Assembly: GCF_029193885.1 (NCBI RefSeq) | Contig: NZ_JARFVB010000007.1 | Coordinates: forward strand, 62,001-126,000 | Length of the DNA: 64,000 bases | Source of the DNA: Flagellimonas yonaguniensis | GTDB lineage: Bacteria; Bacteroidota; Bacteroidia; Flavobacteriales; Flavobacteriaceae | Reading direction: 5' to 3' | Shown here: positions 25,615-33,979 of the stretch, piece after piece | Layout: every line of letters begins with the position of its first letter | How positions within the stretch are numbered: the stretch's first letter is position 1 | Made by a program: the position numbers and the translations under genes | The notes under the pieces: model-generated | Seen by the model: only the letters and a program-made list of their open reading frames with translations | Told to the model about the DNA's origin: nothing | The model's database searches: none

Positions 25615-26565
25615 ATGGATAGACCTGAAAACAAGAAAAGGTTTGAAAAGCTATTCGCGCAACTGTTGGAGTTGTCGAACGGGAATTTCTCATACCGGAT
25701 CGAGCGAACCGAAAAAAAAGATGTTTTGGAGGCTTTGATCTTTTTGGTCAATAGTGCCACAGAGGAGATCAGCGATGCATTCGTGCACCAAGGGTTTGTC
25801 AATCGACGTGGTTCCCGTACCGTCCTCGTACAACTGTTTTTCGAACTCGACATAAAGGGTTTTGTACGGAAAACCAATAAAATGGCGGGTACGCTCTTGC
25901 AATATGGGGAGGACGACCTGAACCATGTACCTTTTGCCTCATTATTGTCCCCTGAATCGCATAAAGCATGGGCCAAAATTATCAAAGCCATGGAAATTAC
26001 CTCTCCATGGGAAATTACCTTCCCATTGGTTTTTATCACCAAACAGGGATTGCTTTTCCCTGCACATTGCCATATCATCCATTTCCCTGACGAGGGAAGG
26101 ACCGTCGTGACTTCCTTTGATATGATACAGACCAAGGAAATGAGGGAAAGACAATTACAACGGAAAATTGAAAAGCAACTACGTTCCCATAAGCCTTTGC
26201 CCCAAGAAACGAAAAGGGATTCCACTGTTCTCCATACTTCGGACATTGAAAAGTTACGGGTTGCCGAGAAATACATCAAGGACCATTTGGCAGAGCCACT
26301 GCCTTCTTTAAAAGAGATCGCCAGTTTTTGTGGCACCAATGAGTTCAAACTCAAGAAGGGCTTTAGGGAGCTCTATGGCATGACGGCCTTCCAATACCAA
26401 AAAAACGAACGACTGCAAAAGGCCCATGTGCTCATTGAACATACCCATAAAAAGGTATCGACCATTGCCAAAATGATAGGGTTCAAAAAGGGCAACCATT
26501 TGGCCAGGGAATTCAGGAAACGATATGGTTATAGCCCCACCGAACTTCGGAAGCTTTCAAAATAA
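25615..26565 (+). CDS. PAS-like plus AraC-type HTH regulator
   Basis: The frame is open further upstream, but the ATG at 25615 (MDRPENKKRFEKLFAQLLEL) avoids overlap with the DUF7793 gene and starts at a natural helix. The 316-residue product has a PAS-like region at about 30-185 (FELDIKGFVRKTNKMAGTLL). A C-terminal AraC HTH pair follows, with PSLKEIASFCGTNEFKLKKG and then VSTIAKMIGFKKGNHLAREF. Tandem repeats upstream of its operon and upstream of the MauE-type operon suggest that it controls both. One of the downstream repeats overlaps its own stop codon. Confidence 0.8.
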   Translation: MDRPENKKRFEKLFAQLLELSNGNFSYRIERTEKKDVLEALIFLVNSATEEISDAFVHQGFVNRRGSRTVLVQLFFELDIKGFVRKTNKMAGTLLQYGEDDLNHVPFASLLSPESHKAWAKIIKAMEITSPWEITFPLVFITKQGLLFPAHCHIIHFPDEGRTVVTSFDMIQTKEMRERQLQRKIEKQLRSHKPLPQETKRDSTVLHTSDIEKLRVAEKYIKDHLAEPLPSLKEIASFCGTNEFKLKKGFRELYGMTAFQYQKNERLQKAHVLIEHTHKKVSTIAKMIGFKKGNHLAREFRKRYGYSPTELRKLSK

Positions 26566-26600
26566 TCCGTTTCAGAGCCTAAATAATCCCTTATAGAGCC
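26561..26600 (+). promoter_or_regulatory. Tandem 21-bp-spaced direct repeats before the MauE/DoxX operon
   Basis: The two units are AATAATCCGTTTCAGAGCC at 26561 and AATAATCCCTTATAGAGCC at 26582. They match the pair before the DUF7793 gene. The second unit ends 34 bases before the MauE-type start codon. The first overlaps the stop codon of the PAS/AraC gene. They are probably the binding site through which that regulator controls this operon. Confidence 0.65.
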
Positions 26601-26633
26601 ATTTCCCTATCTAACTTTATCATTGTATATCAA

Positions 26634-27095
26634 ATGGTTACAAATGATATGAAATGGAACGAAAAATATAGAAACCTTACCGTAGAGACCATCAGCCTCT
26701 TGTTTGTTATACTATTTGTGTATGCAGCAACCAGCAAGCTTTGGGATTTGCAACAGTTCAAGGTACAATTGGGGCAGTCCCCCATTTTGACGGCCTATGC
26801 GGGTTGGCTGGCTTGGTTAGTCCCGCTAACTGAATATATCCTAGCCATCCTCCTTCTATGGAGATCAAGACGTCTTTCGGCCCTTTACGCAGCATTCGGG
26901 CTCATGGTTATGTTCACCACCTATATCATACTGGTACTGAACTTCAGTGACTATATCCCCTGCTCTTGTGGTGGTGTCCTGGAGGACTTGGGATGGACGG
27001 ACCACATTGTCTTTAACCTATTTTTTGTTGTTCTGGCCGTCATTGGAATTATTCAATTGGAAGCATATCGAACCCTAAAACCAAGTGTATCATGA
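26634..27095 (+). CDS. MauE/DoxX-family membrane protein
   Basis: This 153-residue protein has four predicted membrane segments (about 20-34, 50-72, 80-103 and 122-140). It resembles the MauE/DoxX redox-associated family: YAATSKLWDLQQFKVQLGQS at the N-terminus and CSCGGVLEDLGW with a Cys-x-Cys pair before the last helix. Relatives pass electrons to periplasmic disulfide chemistry. The next gene overlaps by four bases (ATGA). The DUF6520 peptide gene further on encodes four cysteines, so a link to disulfide formation in that peptide is a reasonable inference. Confidence 0.75.
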   Translation: MVTNDMKWNEKYRNLTVETISLLFVILFVYAATSKLWDLQQFKVQLGQSPILTAYAGWLAWLVPLTEYILAILLLWRSRRLSALYAAFGLMVMFTTYIILVLNFSDYIPCSCGGVLEDLGWTDHIVFNLFFVVLAVIGIIQLEAYRTLKPSVS

Positions 27096-28192
27096 GAAAA
27101 GGAAAAACGGCAATGAAACTTTTGGGGGCCACAAGTCTTGGTATGGGGCTTGTCATCATCTTATTCCTGTCTTCGGAGAGTCAGGTGCACCGCAACAATG
27201 CTTTTATTCGTAGATATCCTCCACATCCAGTCATTAAACAGTATGACCTTGATCTAGGATTCAATTCTTATTACTTCGCAGGGTTTGACCAAAATATATT
27301 GTACTTGGGAAACTACTTGGCACCATGGCATGTACTCGAAATCAATTTGAACACCAAAGACACCTTCCATATAAAGTTGGTTCCCACAAACAAAAAACTT
27401 CAATTTCGATCTTTAATGGTCAAGGTCAAGCCTCCCTATTTCTTCATAATGGATGGTACTGTGCCTTTCATCCTTCGCGGTAAAATAGGGGAATGGAAAG
27501 CATTTCCATGGATGGAGGAAGAGGCCTTTTTCACCAAAGCCCTTCCCTTGGATAGTAATAAAATCTATGTGAGGACTCAGAGCGCCTCCACACAAAAATC
27601 GACCTTGGGTATCATCAAAAAAACATCTGAATTCCAAGTGCTCTTGGATACTACCATACTCCAACAACAAGTGGACGGAATTTTTGATGTGGACGGGATT
27701 ATGGTGAAAAGCCCAGATGGCCAACACACGGGTTACGTATACTACTATAGAAACGAATTCATGCTCATGGATTCCGAATTGGGGCAACTTAACCGACAAA
27801 GGACCATTGATACCGTGCAATCGGCCCAGATACAGGTGGCCAAGGAAAATCGAAAAGGGATGGTCCAAATGAAATCTCCCTCCTTATTGGTCAATAAAGC
27901 AGCCTGTTTATCCGAAGACCTTATGCTGATTGAATCTGATCGATTGGGCAAGAACGACAATCTGGACGGACTGGAACAATCTACTATTATCGATGTATAT
28001 AACCACAAAAAAAGAACCTATGAGTTCAGCCTCCATCTTGATCATATCAAAAAGGAAAAGGTCAAAGAATTTTCTCTTTACCATGGACAATTAATGGCTC
28101 TTATTGGAAATCAATTGAGCGTTTACAAAACGGTCGACCACTATTTTAAAAAAGAAAACAACACACACGTTAAAAATACTACTGGCCAGTAG
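27092..28192 (+). CDS. Unknown envelope protein in MauE-DUF6520 operon
   Basis: This 366-residue protein is not recognised by family name. A basic N-terminus and hydrophobic segment (about 7-27) suggest a membrane anchor or signal sequence, followed by a beta-rich exported domain. Repeated short strands such as YYFAGFDQNILYLGNYL, FFIMDGTVPFILRG and GYVYYYRNEFMLMDSELGQL could form a propeller. It overlaps the MauE-type gene by four bases and precedes the DUF6520 gene by 57. In Flavobacteriia such proteins tend to travel with DUF6520 peptides; that statement is from general memory of these loci. Confidence 0.55.
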   Translation: MRKGKTAMKLLGATSLGMGLVIILFLSSESQVHRNNAFIRRYPPHPVIKQYDLDLGFNSYYFAGFDQNILYLGNYLAPWHVLEINLNTKDTFHIKLVPTNKKLQFRSLMVKVKPPYFFIMDGTVPFILRGKIGEWKAFPWMEEEAFFTKALPLDSNKIYVRTQSASTQKSTLGIIKKTSEFQVLLDTTILQQQVDGIFDVDGIMVKSPDGQHTGYVYYYRNEFMLMDSELGQLNRQRTIDTVQSAQIQVAKENRKGMVQMKSPSLLVNKAACLSEDLMLIESDRLGKNDNLDGLEQSTIIDVYNHKKRTYEFSLHLDHIKKEKVKEFSLYHGQLMALIGNQLSVYKTVDHYFKKENNTHVKNTTGQ

Positions 28193-28249
28193 CGGGACAA
28201 CGATCGAAAACCCGTAAACAGAGTAGATCATAACTTAATATTATTCACT

Positions 28250-28528
28250 ATGAAAACAAAAGCAATCAAATTTGTAATTCCGGCACTGGCTGTTCTATTT
28301 GCCATTGCCACAAGTGCCTTTACTGCTTTGGACAATCCAAATGCAGCTGAAAAGATGGCCATGAATGGGTATATTCCCACCGGGAATTTCCAAAACCCCT
28401 GTGAACTGATCCAAGATGTGGATTGTAATCTCACCGGCTCACAGTTATGTACATATGGTGGAGCCCCGGTCTATGAAAAGATCCAAGGGACATCATGCGT
28501 CAATCAATTGAGGAGAGACCCTCAATAA
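28250..28528 (+). CDS. DUF6520 family exported small protein
   Basis: The 92-residue product starts MKTKAIKFVIPALAVLFAIA, a signal peptide cut after about TSAFTAL, typical of DUF6520. The mature part of about 65 residues holds four cysteines (NPCELIQDVDCNLTGSQLC and TSCVNQL), consistent with two disulfides. The function of the family is unknown. It is the last gene of the MauE-type operon and is followed by a hairpin with a T run at the left end of the insertion sequence. Confidence 0.75.
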   Translation: MKTKAIKFVIPALAVLFAIATSAFTALDNPNAAEKMAMNGYIPTGNFQNPCELIQDVDCNLTGSQLCTYGGAPVYEKIQGTSCVNQLRRDPQ

Positions 28529-28538
28529 AAATGAGTAG

Positions 28539-28570
28539 AGGCCGTCTAAAAACATTTAGGCGGTCTTTTT
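28539..28570 (+). terminator. Terminator-like hairpin at the left IS end
   Basis: GCCGTCTAAA (28541-28550) pairs with TTTAGGCGGT (28555-28564), with G-U pairs, and is followed by a T run at 28566-28570. It lies 13 bases behind the DUF6520 stop codon and probably ends that transcript, although it belongs to the insertion sequence. Confidence 0.5.
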
Positions 28571-28654
28571 ATTTAGGGATGATTTGTGGGTGGCTGCCTT
28601 AATGTTGCGTTTTTTCGATTTATTTCCCTCGGTCAAGATCGGGCCGGAGGGCCC

Positions 28655-30196
28655 CTATGCCGTTAAAGTTGCCTTTTTAAGGTTGTGTGCCATGGCAATG
28701 AGCCCTATTTCGGTCTCGACCTTGTCGATGCCCCTTAACAGGAACCGTTTGAAGCCCATGTTCTGTTTGATGTTGCCGAAAACGGCCTCGACGTCCCAGC
28801 ACCTTCGCTTGCGATGGGCGATCCCCTCTTCGCCCAGCAGTCTTTCCCTGGCCGTGTCCCTTAGCCTTGCCAGGTTGTGGTTGCGCTCAACGGTCCTGTT
28901 GCCTTTTCCTTGATGGCACGCCCCGCGCATGGGGCATCCCGAACAGTTCCGTGCCCGGTAGCGGTCGATGGTCTGCAGGTATCCCGTTTTGGTTTCCCGT
29001 TGGTAACTGTCCACGTGCTCCATGGCCTGCCCCATGGGGCAGAAGTACCGGTCCCCCTGGCTGTCGTAATATAGTTTGTCGGCCGCAAACGGGCTTTTAG
29101 AGGTCCCCCTTTTTTCGTCCAGTCGTTCCTTGTGGAAGTGGCCGTACTTCACGAAGGCCTCGATGCCCTTGCTTTCCAGATGGGCGTAGTTCTCCTCGCT
29201 GCCATAACCGGCATCGGCGGTAAGTTTTTCGGGCGCCCGGCCGTAACCCTCGATGAACCCCTCCACATGGCCGATCAGTGCGGTGGTGTCCGAGGTGGTC
29301 TGGGCAAGGCTATAATTGACGATGAACTGGTTGTTGGTGCCGGCCTGTAGGTTGTACCCCGGTTTTAACTGTCCGTTCTGCATGTGGTCCTCCTTCATGC
29401 GCATGAAGGTGGCATCGGGATCGGTCCTGCTCATACTGTTCCTGCCGCCCATTTGCCCCTCTTGACGGTCGTACCTCTCCAGGTTCTTGGGCCAGTTCTT
29501 TTTGGCGTAGTTCAGCTTTTGCCTTACTTTTTTGTCGATCGGCCTGTCCTCCAAAGCTTGGTTGATCTGGTCTATCGTCTCGGATACCTTCTTCGGGTCT
29601 ATCGCCCCAAAGTCGGGCATATTGGGGGTCTGTTCCTCATCTTGGTACACTTTCTCCACATAGCCCCAGAGTTCCTTTAACTGCTTTTGGATACGCTCGC
29701 GCGAGGTCTTTATGCCCTTTGCCCACACAAAGGTATACCTGTTGGCGTTGGCCTCGATCTTGGTGCCATCCAGGTAAATGTCCTTCAAGCTCAAGTGGCC
29801 CTGTTCGGCCAACAGTACCACCACTTGATTGAATATTTTTTTAAAGTGGCCCTTTAACCTTCCCGATCGAAAGTTGCTGATGGTATTGTGGTCGGGCCTG
29901 GCCGTGCCGGCCAACCACATAAAATGGAGGTTCTCCCCAAGGGCCTCCTCTATCTTGCGGGAGGAATACAGGTTGCGCAGATAGGCATAGACCAATATCT
30001 TGAGCAATACCTTCGGGTGATAGCTGGAGGTGCCCCCTCCCTTATAGGTCCTTTCCAATATCTCCAGATCTATGCCATCCAAAATTGAATTCACGATCCG
30101 GACAGGATGGTTCTTGGGTACCAGGTCATCATAACTGGGCGGAAGAAGGCTCAACTGGTCCTGGTCATTGGTCTTCCATACTACTTTTCGGCTCAT
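28655..30196 (-). CDS. IS1182-family transposase
   Basis: This 513-residue DDE transposase has an N-terminal DUF772-type domain (LVPKNHPVRIVNSILDGIDL, SSYHPKVLLKILVYAYLRNL). The catalytic core includes KDIYLDGTKIEANANRY for the first Asp and KLTADAGYGSEENYAHLESK for the second. A cysteine-rich segment (FCPMGQ, CSGCPMRGACHQ) and the glutamate in CWDVEAVFGNIKQNMG follow. The length matches intact family members and no frameshift is visible, so the element may be active. Confidence 0.9.
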   Translation of the reverse strand: MSRKVVWKTNDQDQLSLLPPSYDDLVPKNHPVRIVNSILDGIDLEILERTYKGGGTSSYHPKVLLKILVYAYLRNLYSSRKIEEALGENLHFMWLAGTARPDHNTISNFRSGRLKGHFKKIFNQVVVLLAEQGHLSLKDIYLDGTKIEANANRYTFVWAKGIKTSRERIQKQLKELWGYVEKVYQDEEQTPNMPDFGAIDPKKVSETIDQINQALEDRPIDKKVRQKLNYAKKNWPKNLERYDRQEGQMGGRNSMSRTDPDATFMRMKEDHMQNGQLKPGYNLQAGTNNQFIVNYSLAQTTSDTTALIGHVEGFIEGYGRAPEKLTADAGYGSEENYAHLESKGIEAFVKYGHFHKERLDEKRGTSKSPFAADKLYYDSQGDRYFCPMGQAMEHVDSYQRETKTGYLQTIDRYRARNCSGCPMRGACHQGKGNRTVERNHNLARLRDTARERLLGEEGIAHRKRRCWDVEAVFGNIKQNMGFKRFLLRGIDKVETEIGLIAMAHNLKKATLTA

Positions 30197-30235
30197 AACT
30201 AAAGTTACGATCCATTACTGTTTTAAACAAAAAAA

Positions 30236-30265
30236 GAGACTGCCTTTTTAGACAGCCTCTTTTTA
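30236..30265. terminator. Bidirectional terminator-like hairpin at the right IS end
   Basis: GAGACTGCCT (30236-30245) pairs imperfectly with AGACAGCCTC (30250-30259), with T-rich sequence on the right and A-rich sequence on the left, so either direction of reading ends in a U run. It lies just behind the stop codon of the minus-strand metalloprotease gene. Confidence 0.5.
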
Positions 30266-30270
30266 TTCCT

Positions 30271-32580
30271 TCACTCGTAGATTTTGCTAAGTAACATTTC
30301 ATAGCATAGGCTCAAATGACCTTTTGTTATGGGGTCTTGGCAATGCTTCATTGCCTTTGTCAACGAAACCAGGAGCTCCTTTAATTCAACTTCCAAGGCA
30401 CTTTTGGTATACTGACTGTAAAGGTTGCTATTATAACCAGCCAAATCATTGGTGACATGGATCCTTGGTTGTTGGGCCAATCCGGCTTCAATCAAAGCTA
30501 GATATGTTCTTTGCAGGTTTTGCCTTCTGCGGTCCACCACCACACCATGACCATCCAACTCCTTAAATATTCCTTTCTGGATTTGTGACAAGAGATTCCT
30601 ACCTAATTCCCCATGACCATGGATATCCTCCATAAATTCCAATCGTTTCCAACGATAGGGAGCCATTAATTCCTTGAGCAACTGGACTTGGTATAACAAA
30701 AGCCTGTCCCGGTCGGCAGCATTGTGAAGCCTTCCCAAATAAGGAGGATGGGTCAACCAAGGAGGTGGGGCAAAGGCATTGTCCAAAAGGAACTGTACTG
30801 CCTGTTCCTGCTTTACCGGGGAGATTGGTGTATATACAAGTCCTGTTTGATCCCCATTTTTGTACTGTATGTCATAACCACCGACCATAGATAGGACATG
30901 GGACATTTGGTGGAACCAGAATTCCAGTGTTCTACCATGAAGGATCTCAAGAAGCCCATCATCCCGCTTCCCTTTACTGACCGAGGGTAACAAGGTCACA
31001 ACACGTTCAAGATTCTTCAAACCCAAGGCCATACTCGCAATGGGGTCATCATTGTCAGCTACTTCTTCGTCATCACCAGGGCCGAGGGATGGATTTCGTG
31101 CCAAGGTAAAGCGATACCAAGGCACACTGTCCTGTTGCCGCGCCAAGGCATTAAGGAAAGGTAGCTCGGCATCCGGGCTTACAGCATCGGGTATGGGCAT
31201 ATACCCCCATTTGATCTGGTACCTATCCATGGGTCCCACACCCTGAATCAAAAGGGAGGGAGGAATACCGTCCTCGGGCTGAGCAATATGGTGGTGACGA
31301 GAATAGCTCATGATACTGGGCACATGTCCCATACTCTTCAACCATTCGATATCCCTTATCCTTTCGAAGGGGTAGGCATATTCCCCATAATTACCATCCT
31401 TAAGACCAAAGGCATGCCCCGCCTCATGGGCAGTGACATATTGAATCAATTCCCCCATAAGGTCATCAGGAAATGGAAACTGTTGGGCCCTTTCATCCAA
31501 GGGCGAACACCGGACAAAATAGCTATAGGCCAATTCCATAGGATCGGCAATGATAATGTTGGCACTCAAAATCTCACCTGTTCTATAGTCACTGATTATT
31601 TCACAGGTCGACCCCCCCAATCCCCGGCCTCTTATTTCTTCTGTCACAGCCCACTGGACAACGGAACGACCTACACTCGGTTTCATTTCCCCCATTTCAT
31701 CCCTGTTCCATTCCCGTACTTCCAATGCTCCGGTAAAACCGGCTGCCTCAAAAGCAGGTAACCATGACTCAATGCCTGCCTTGACATACGCTTTCCATTT
31801 TTTGGGAATCTTTGTATCCAAATAAAAAACAATGGGGTTTACTGGGGGTGACAGTGGCAGCTCAACATCCCTTTTCTCCAAACGCCAACGTTGGATACTG
31901 CCTTTCTCGGATTTGGTGGACCACCCCAAGTTGCTATAGGTTCCCTCCGAATGATATCCCATGCGATGGTCAAACAACCGAACTTTCATGGGCTCTGGCA
32001 ATTTATAAAAACTAAAGTCCACTGCGATGGTCCGGTCATTCCCTTTGTAATCGACCGTCTGATGGGTTCTGACTATGACTTCGTTTTTAAGGTTGACCAC
32101 ACTGCCCACATAGTTGAGACCACTTTTACCCAATGCCGTGTTCCGGCTCCATCGGATATCCGTTTTAAAAAACAAATCTGTAATATCAATGAACAGGTGT
32201 TCTTTCAAACTTCGGTTTTGGATAATGGGATATCTCCCCAAAAGTTGATTGTATACCCGCTGGTTTTTTGGCAATGGAGGTATCAACACCCCAGCCCCTG
32301 AAGGTATCAAGGAAAGCTCCATAAAAACAACATCTTCCTTTTTTGACCAAGTAACCTGATGCTGGCCAGCTCCATGGCGGACTAAAAGCATTGGGACCTG
32401 TAGGGTTTTACTATCCAATTCCAAGGTCACCCTGCCATCTTCAAAATGGCCCTTGACCCCAAAATTGGCCTGCCCCCATATGGGACAGGCCGCTAACCAA
32501 ATAATAAAAAATAAATGAAAATTGGGGTTTACTATAACTGGGATTACCGTATTATAAAACTGCCTTTTAATAGCCTTCAT
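30271..32580 (-). CDS. Zinc-dependent metalloprotease, SusCD-associated
   Basis: This large exported metalloprotease of 769 residues carries the extended zinc motif HEAGHAFGLKD (His-Glu-x2-His-x2-Gly-x2-Asp) near residue 396. PSIMSYSRHHH follows downstream as the Met-turn. A hydrophobic segment at about 22-36 (LFFIIWLAACPIWGQ) acts as the signal sequence. The layout matches the DUF5117/DUF4953 type of Bacteroidota metalloproteases that often accompany SusC/SusD pairs. Its start overlaps the SusD stop by 14 bases. It probably degrades proteins or peptides at the cell surface before uptake. Confidence 0.8.
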   Translation of the reverse strand: MKAIKRQFYNTVIPVIVNPNFHLFFIIWLAACPIWGQANFGVKGHFEDGRVTLELDSKTLQVPMLLVRHGAGQHQVTWSKKEDVVFMELSLIPSGAGVLIPPLPKNQRVYNQLLGRYPIIQNRSLKEHLFIDITDLFFKTDIRWSRNTALGKSGLNYVGSVVNLKNEVIVRTHQTVDYKGNDRTIAVDFSFYKLPEPMKVRLFDHRMGYHSEGTYSNLGWSTKSEKGSIQRWRLEKRDVELPLSPPVNPIVFYLDTKIPKKWKAYVKAGIESWLPAFEAAGFTGALEVREWNRDEMGEMKPSVGRSVVQWAVTEEIRGRGLGGSTCEIISDYRTGEILSANIIIADPMELAYSYFVRCSPLDERAQQFPFPDDLMGELIQYVTAHEAGHAFGLKDGNYGEYAYPFERIRDIEWLKSMGHVPSIMSYSRHHHIAQPEDGIPPSLLIQGVGPMDRYQIKWGYMPIPDAVSPDAELPFLNALARQQDSVPWYRFTLARNPSLGPGDDEEVADNDDPIASMALGLKNLERVVTLLPSVSKGKRDDGLLEILHGRTLEFWFHQMSHVLSMVGGYDIQYKNGDQTGLVYTPISPVKQEQAVQFLLDNAFAPPPWLTHPPYLGRLHNAADRDRLLLYQVQLLKELMAPYRWKRLEFMEDIHGHGELGRNLLSQIQKGIFKELDGHGVVVDRRRQNLQRTYLALIEAGLAQQPRIHVTNDLAGYNSNLYSQYTKSALEVELKELLVSLTKAMKHCQDPITKGHLSLCYEMLLSKIYE

Positions 32581-33937
32581 TTTGTGGCAGGAGATTAGGG
32601 TTACTCAACAATTCATCTTCTGGAAGTGGCAACAAAACATCCGTAGTGTCCCAATATGGTTTTGACAAGGACAGTACTTCATCGATTTTCCCTGTTCGTT
32701 TCAAATCAAAAAAACGATGCCCTTGTTCAGAGAAGAACTCGATGTTTCTTTCCTGTGCTATGGAAGCCAATAAGAATGCACTATCGTTCCCGTCCAAGGG
32801 GTTTAGGGAGCATCGATTCCTAATAGCATTCAGAAAATAAAGGGCATCCGTGGCTTGTCCCATATGAGCCGCAGCTTCGGCCGCAGTCAAGTACATTTCG
32901 GCTAACCTAAAGAGTATTGAACATTCCATGGTAGTCTCCGTCGGGCCATTGTGTTTGTATTTAAAGGGATAGTACCAAGTTTGTTCTGAATCGGATATGG
33001 CCCCGACCCATTCCGTCCATCTCGCATCCCCTTCCTCGAAGCTGTCTACTAATTTCTGTGTAAGTGATGTATTTGTCGGTGGAGCACTCATGGCAATAAA
33101 CATAAACCCTTCATAGGTGTTGGTCCCCGCTGTCCCGTTATCCAGTTGCCAGAGGGTTTCTCGACTCTGTTTGAGAAAAACGTTCTCCAATTCGGGCTCC
33201 AAGACAAAAGGACCGTCCGAAATCACACGTTCTGCTTCCTGCTTGGCCAGCTCCCATTCCCCCCTATAGAGATGGACTCGGGCCAAAAAGGCAGTTGCCG
33301 TCCAATAATTAGGACGGAACACATTGGATTCCCCTGCCGTTTCAAGCAAATATTCCTTTGCCTTTTGGGCATCCTCCAAAACCTTATCATACACGGCGTC
33401 ACCATCCATGCGCCCCACTTCCGCATTGATTTTGTAATCCATGGTATCCACATATGGAATGTCCCCGAACAGATTGACCATATTAAAGTGTATGAAGGCC
33501 CTGATAAAATAGGCCTCGCCCATAAACCGATTCTTATCCGCTTTGGCCAGGGAACCGGATGCTTGCACCCCATCCATAATCCTATTACAATTATAAATGA
33601 GGTTATAAGCAGTATTCCAGAATTTAGCCACGTCGGAACTCGTGGGCAGCACACTATTAAGATAAAAGTCCCGTGTGGAATCCTGATTTTCACTGACAAG
33701 GAATAGCTCATCGGTATAATGTCCCATAAGATAGGAAAGGCCAGAAGCAGATCCTGTGGTAAAGGCACTCTCCCGTAAGGTAGCATGGATATGGGCAAAT
33801 GCGCCATCCACTGTGGCTGCCTCCTCAAAAACATGTGTCCCTACCAACTGATTCTTAGGGGAATCAATTTCTAGATATTGTTCGCAGGATACCACCAAGG
33901 GCAGCATCAATAGTAATTTTTTCAAATATGTTTTCAT
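32567..33937 (-). CDS. SusD/RagB-family outer-membrane lipoprotein
   Basis: I chose the ATG at 33937, which gives MKTYLKKLLLMLPLVVSCEQ, a lipoprotein signal with the lipidated Cys at residue 18. The 456-residue protein has the SusD layout: an N-terminal YLEIDSPKNQLVGTHVFEEA, then GEAYFIRAFIHFNMVNLFGD, then a C-terminal IAQERNIEFFSEQGHRFFDL. SusD acts as the lid of a SusC channel and binds substrate at the surface. The SusC gene ends 42 bases upstream. The adjacent metalloprotease suggests peptides as substrate. Confidence 0.9.
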   Translation of the reverse strand: MKTYLKKLLLMLPLVVSCEQYLEIDSPKNQLVGTHVFEEAATVDGAFAHIHATLRESAFTTGSASGLSYLMGHYTDELFLVSENQDSTRDFYLNSVLPTSSDVAKFWNTAYNLIYNCNRIMDGVQASGSLAKADKNRFMGEAYFIRAFIHFNMVNLFGDIPYVDTMDYKINAEVGRMDGDAVYDKVLEDAQKAKEYLLETAGESNVFRPNYWTATAFLARVHLYRGEWELAKQEAERVISDGPFVLEPELENVFLKQSRETLWQLDNGTAGTNTYEGFMFIAMSAPPTNTSLTQKLVDSFEEGDARWTEWVGAISDSEQTWYYPFKYKHNGPTETTMECSILFRLAEMYLTAAEAAAHMGQATDALYFLNAIRNRCSLNPLDGNDSAFLLASIAQERNIEFFSEQGHRFFDLKRTGKIDEVLSLSKPYWDTTDVLLPLPEDELLSNPNLLPQNEGY

Positions 33938-33979
33938 AACGCTTGTGATTTGTTCATTTGACATCTTTATTTTTGATGC

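Larger units (their letters stand above)
28537..30260 (-). mobile_element. IS1182-type insertion sequence
   Basis: The element is delimited by the inverted repeat AGAGGC(C/T)GTCTAAAAA at 28537-28552 and its inverse at 30245-30260, about 1.72 kb. It holds one transposase gene that appears intact. No target duplication is obvious in the flanks. It lies between the DUF6520 operon and the metalloprotease gene, with its right end only ten bases from the stop codon of the latter. Both ends form hairpins and could serve as terminators for the neighbouring genes. Confidence 0.75.
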
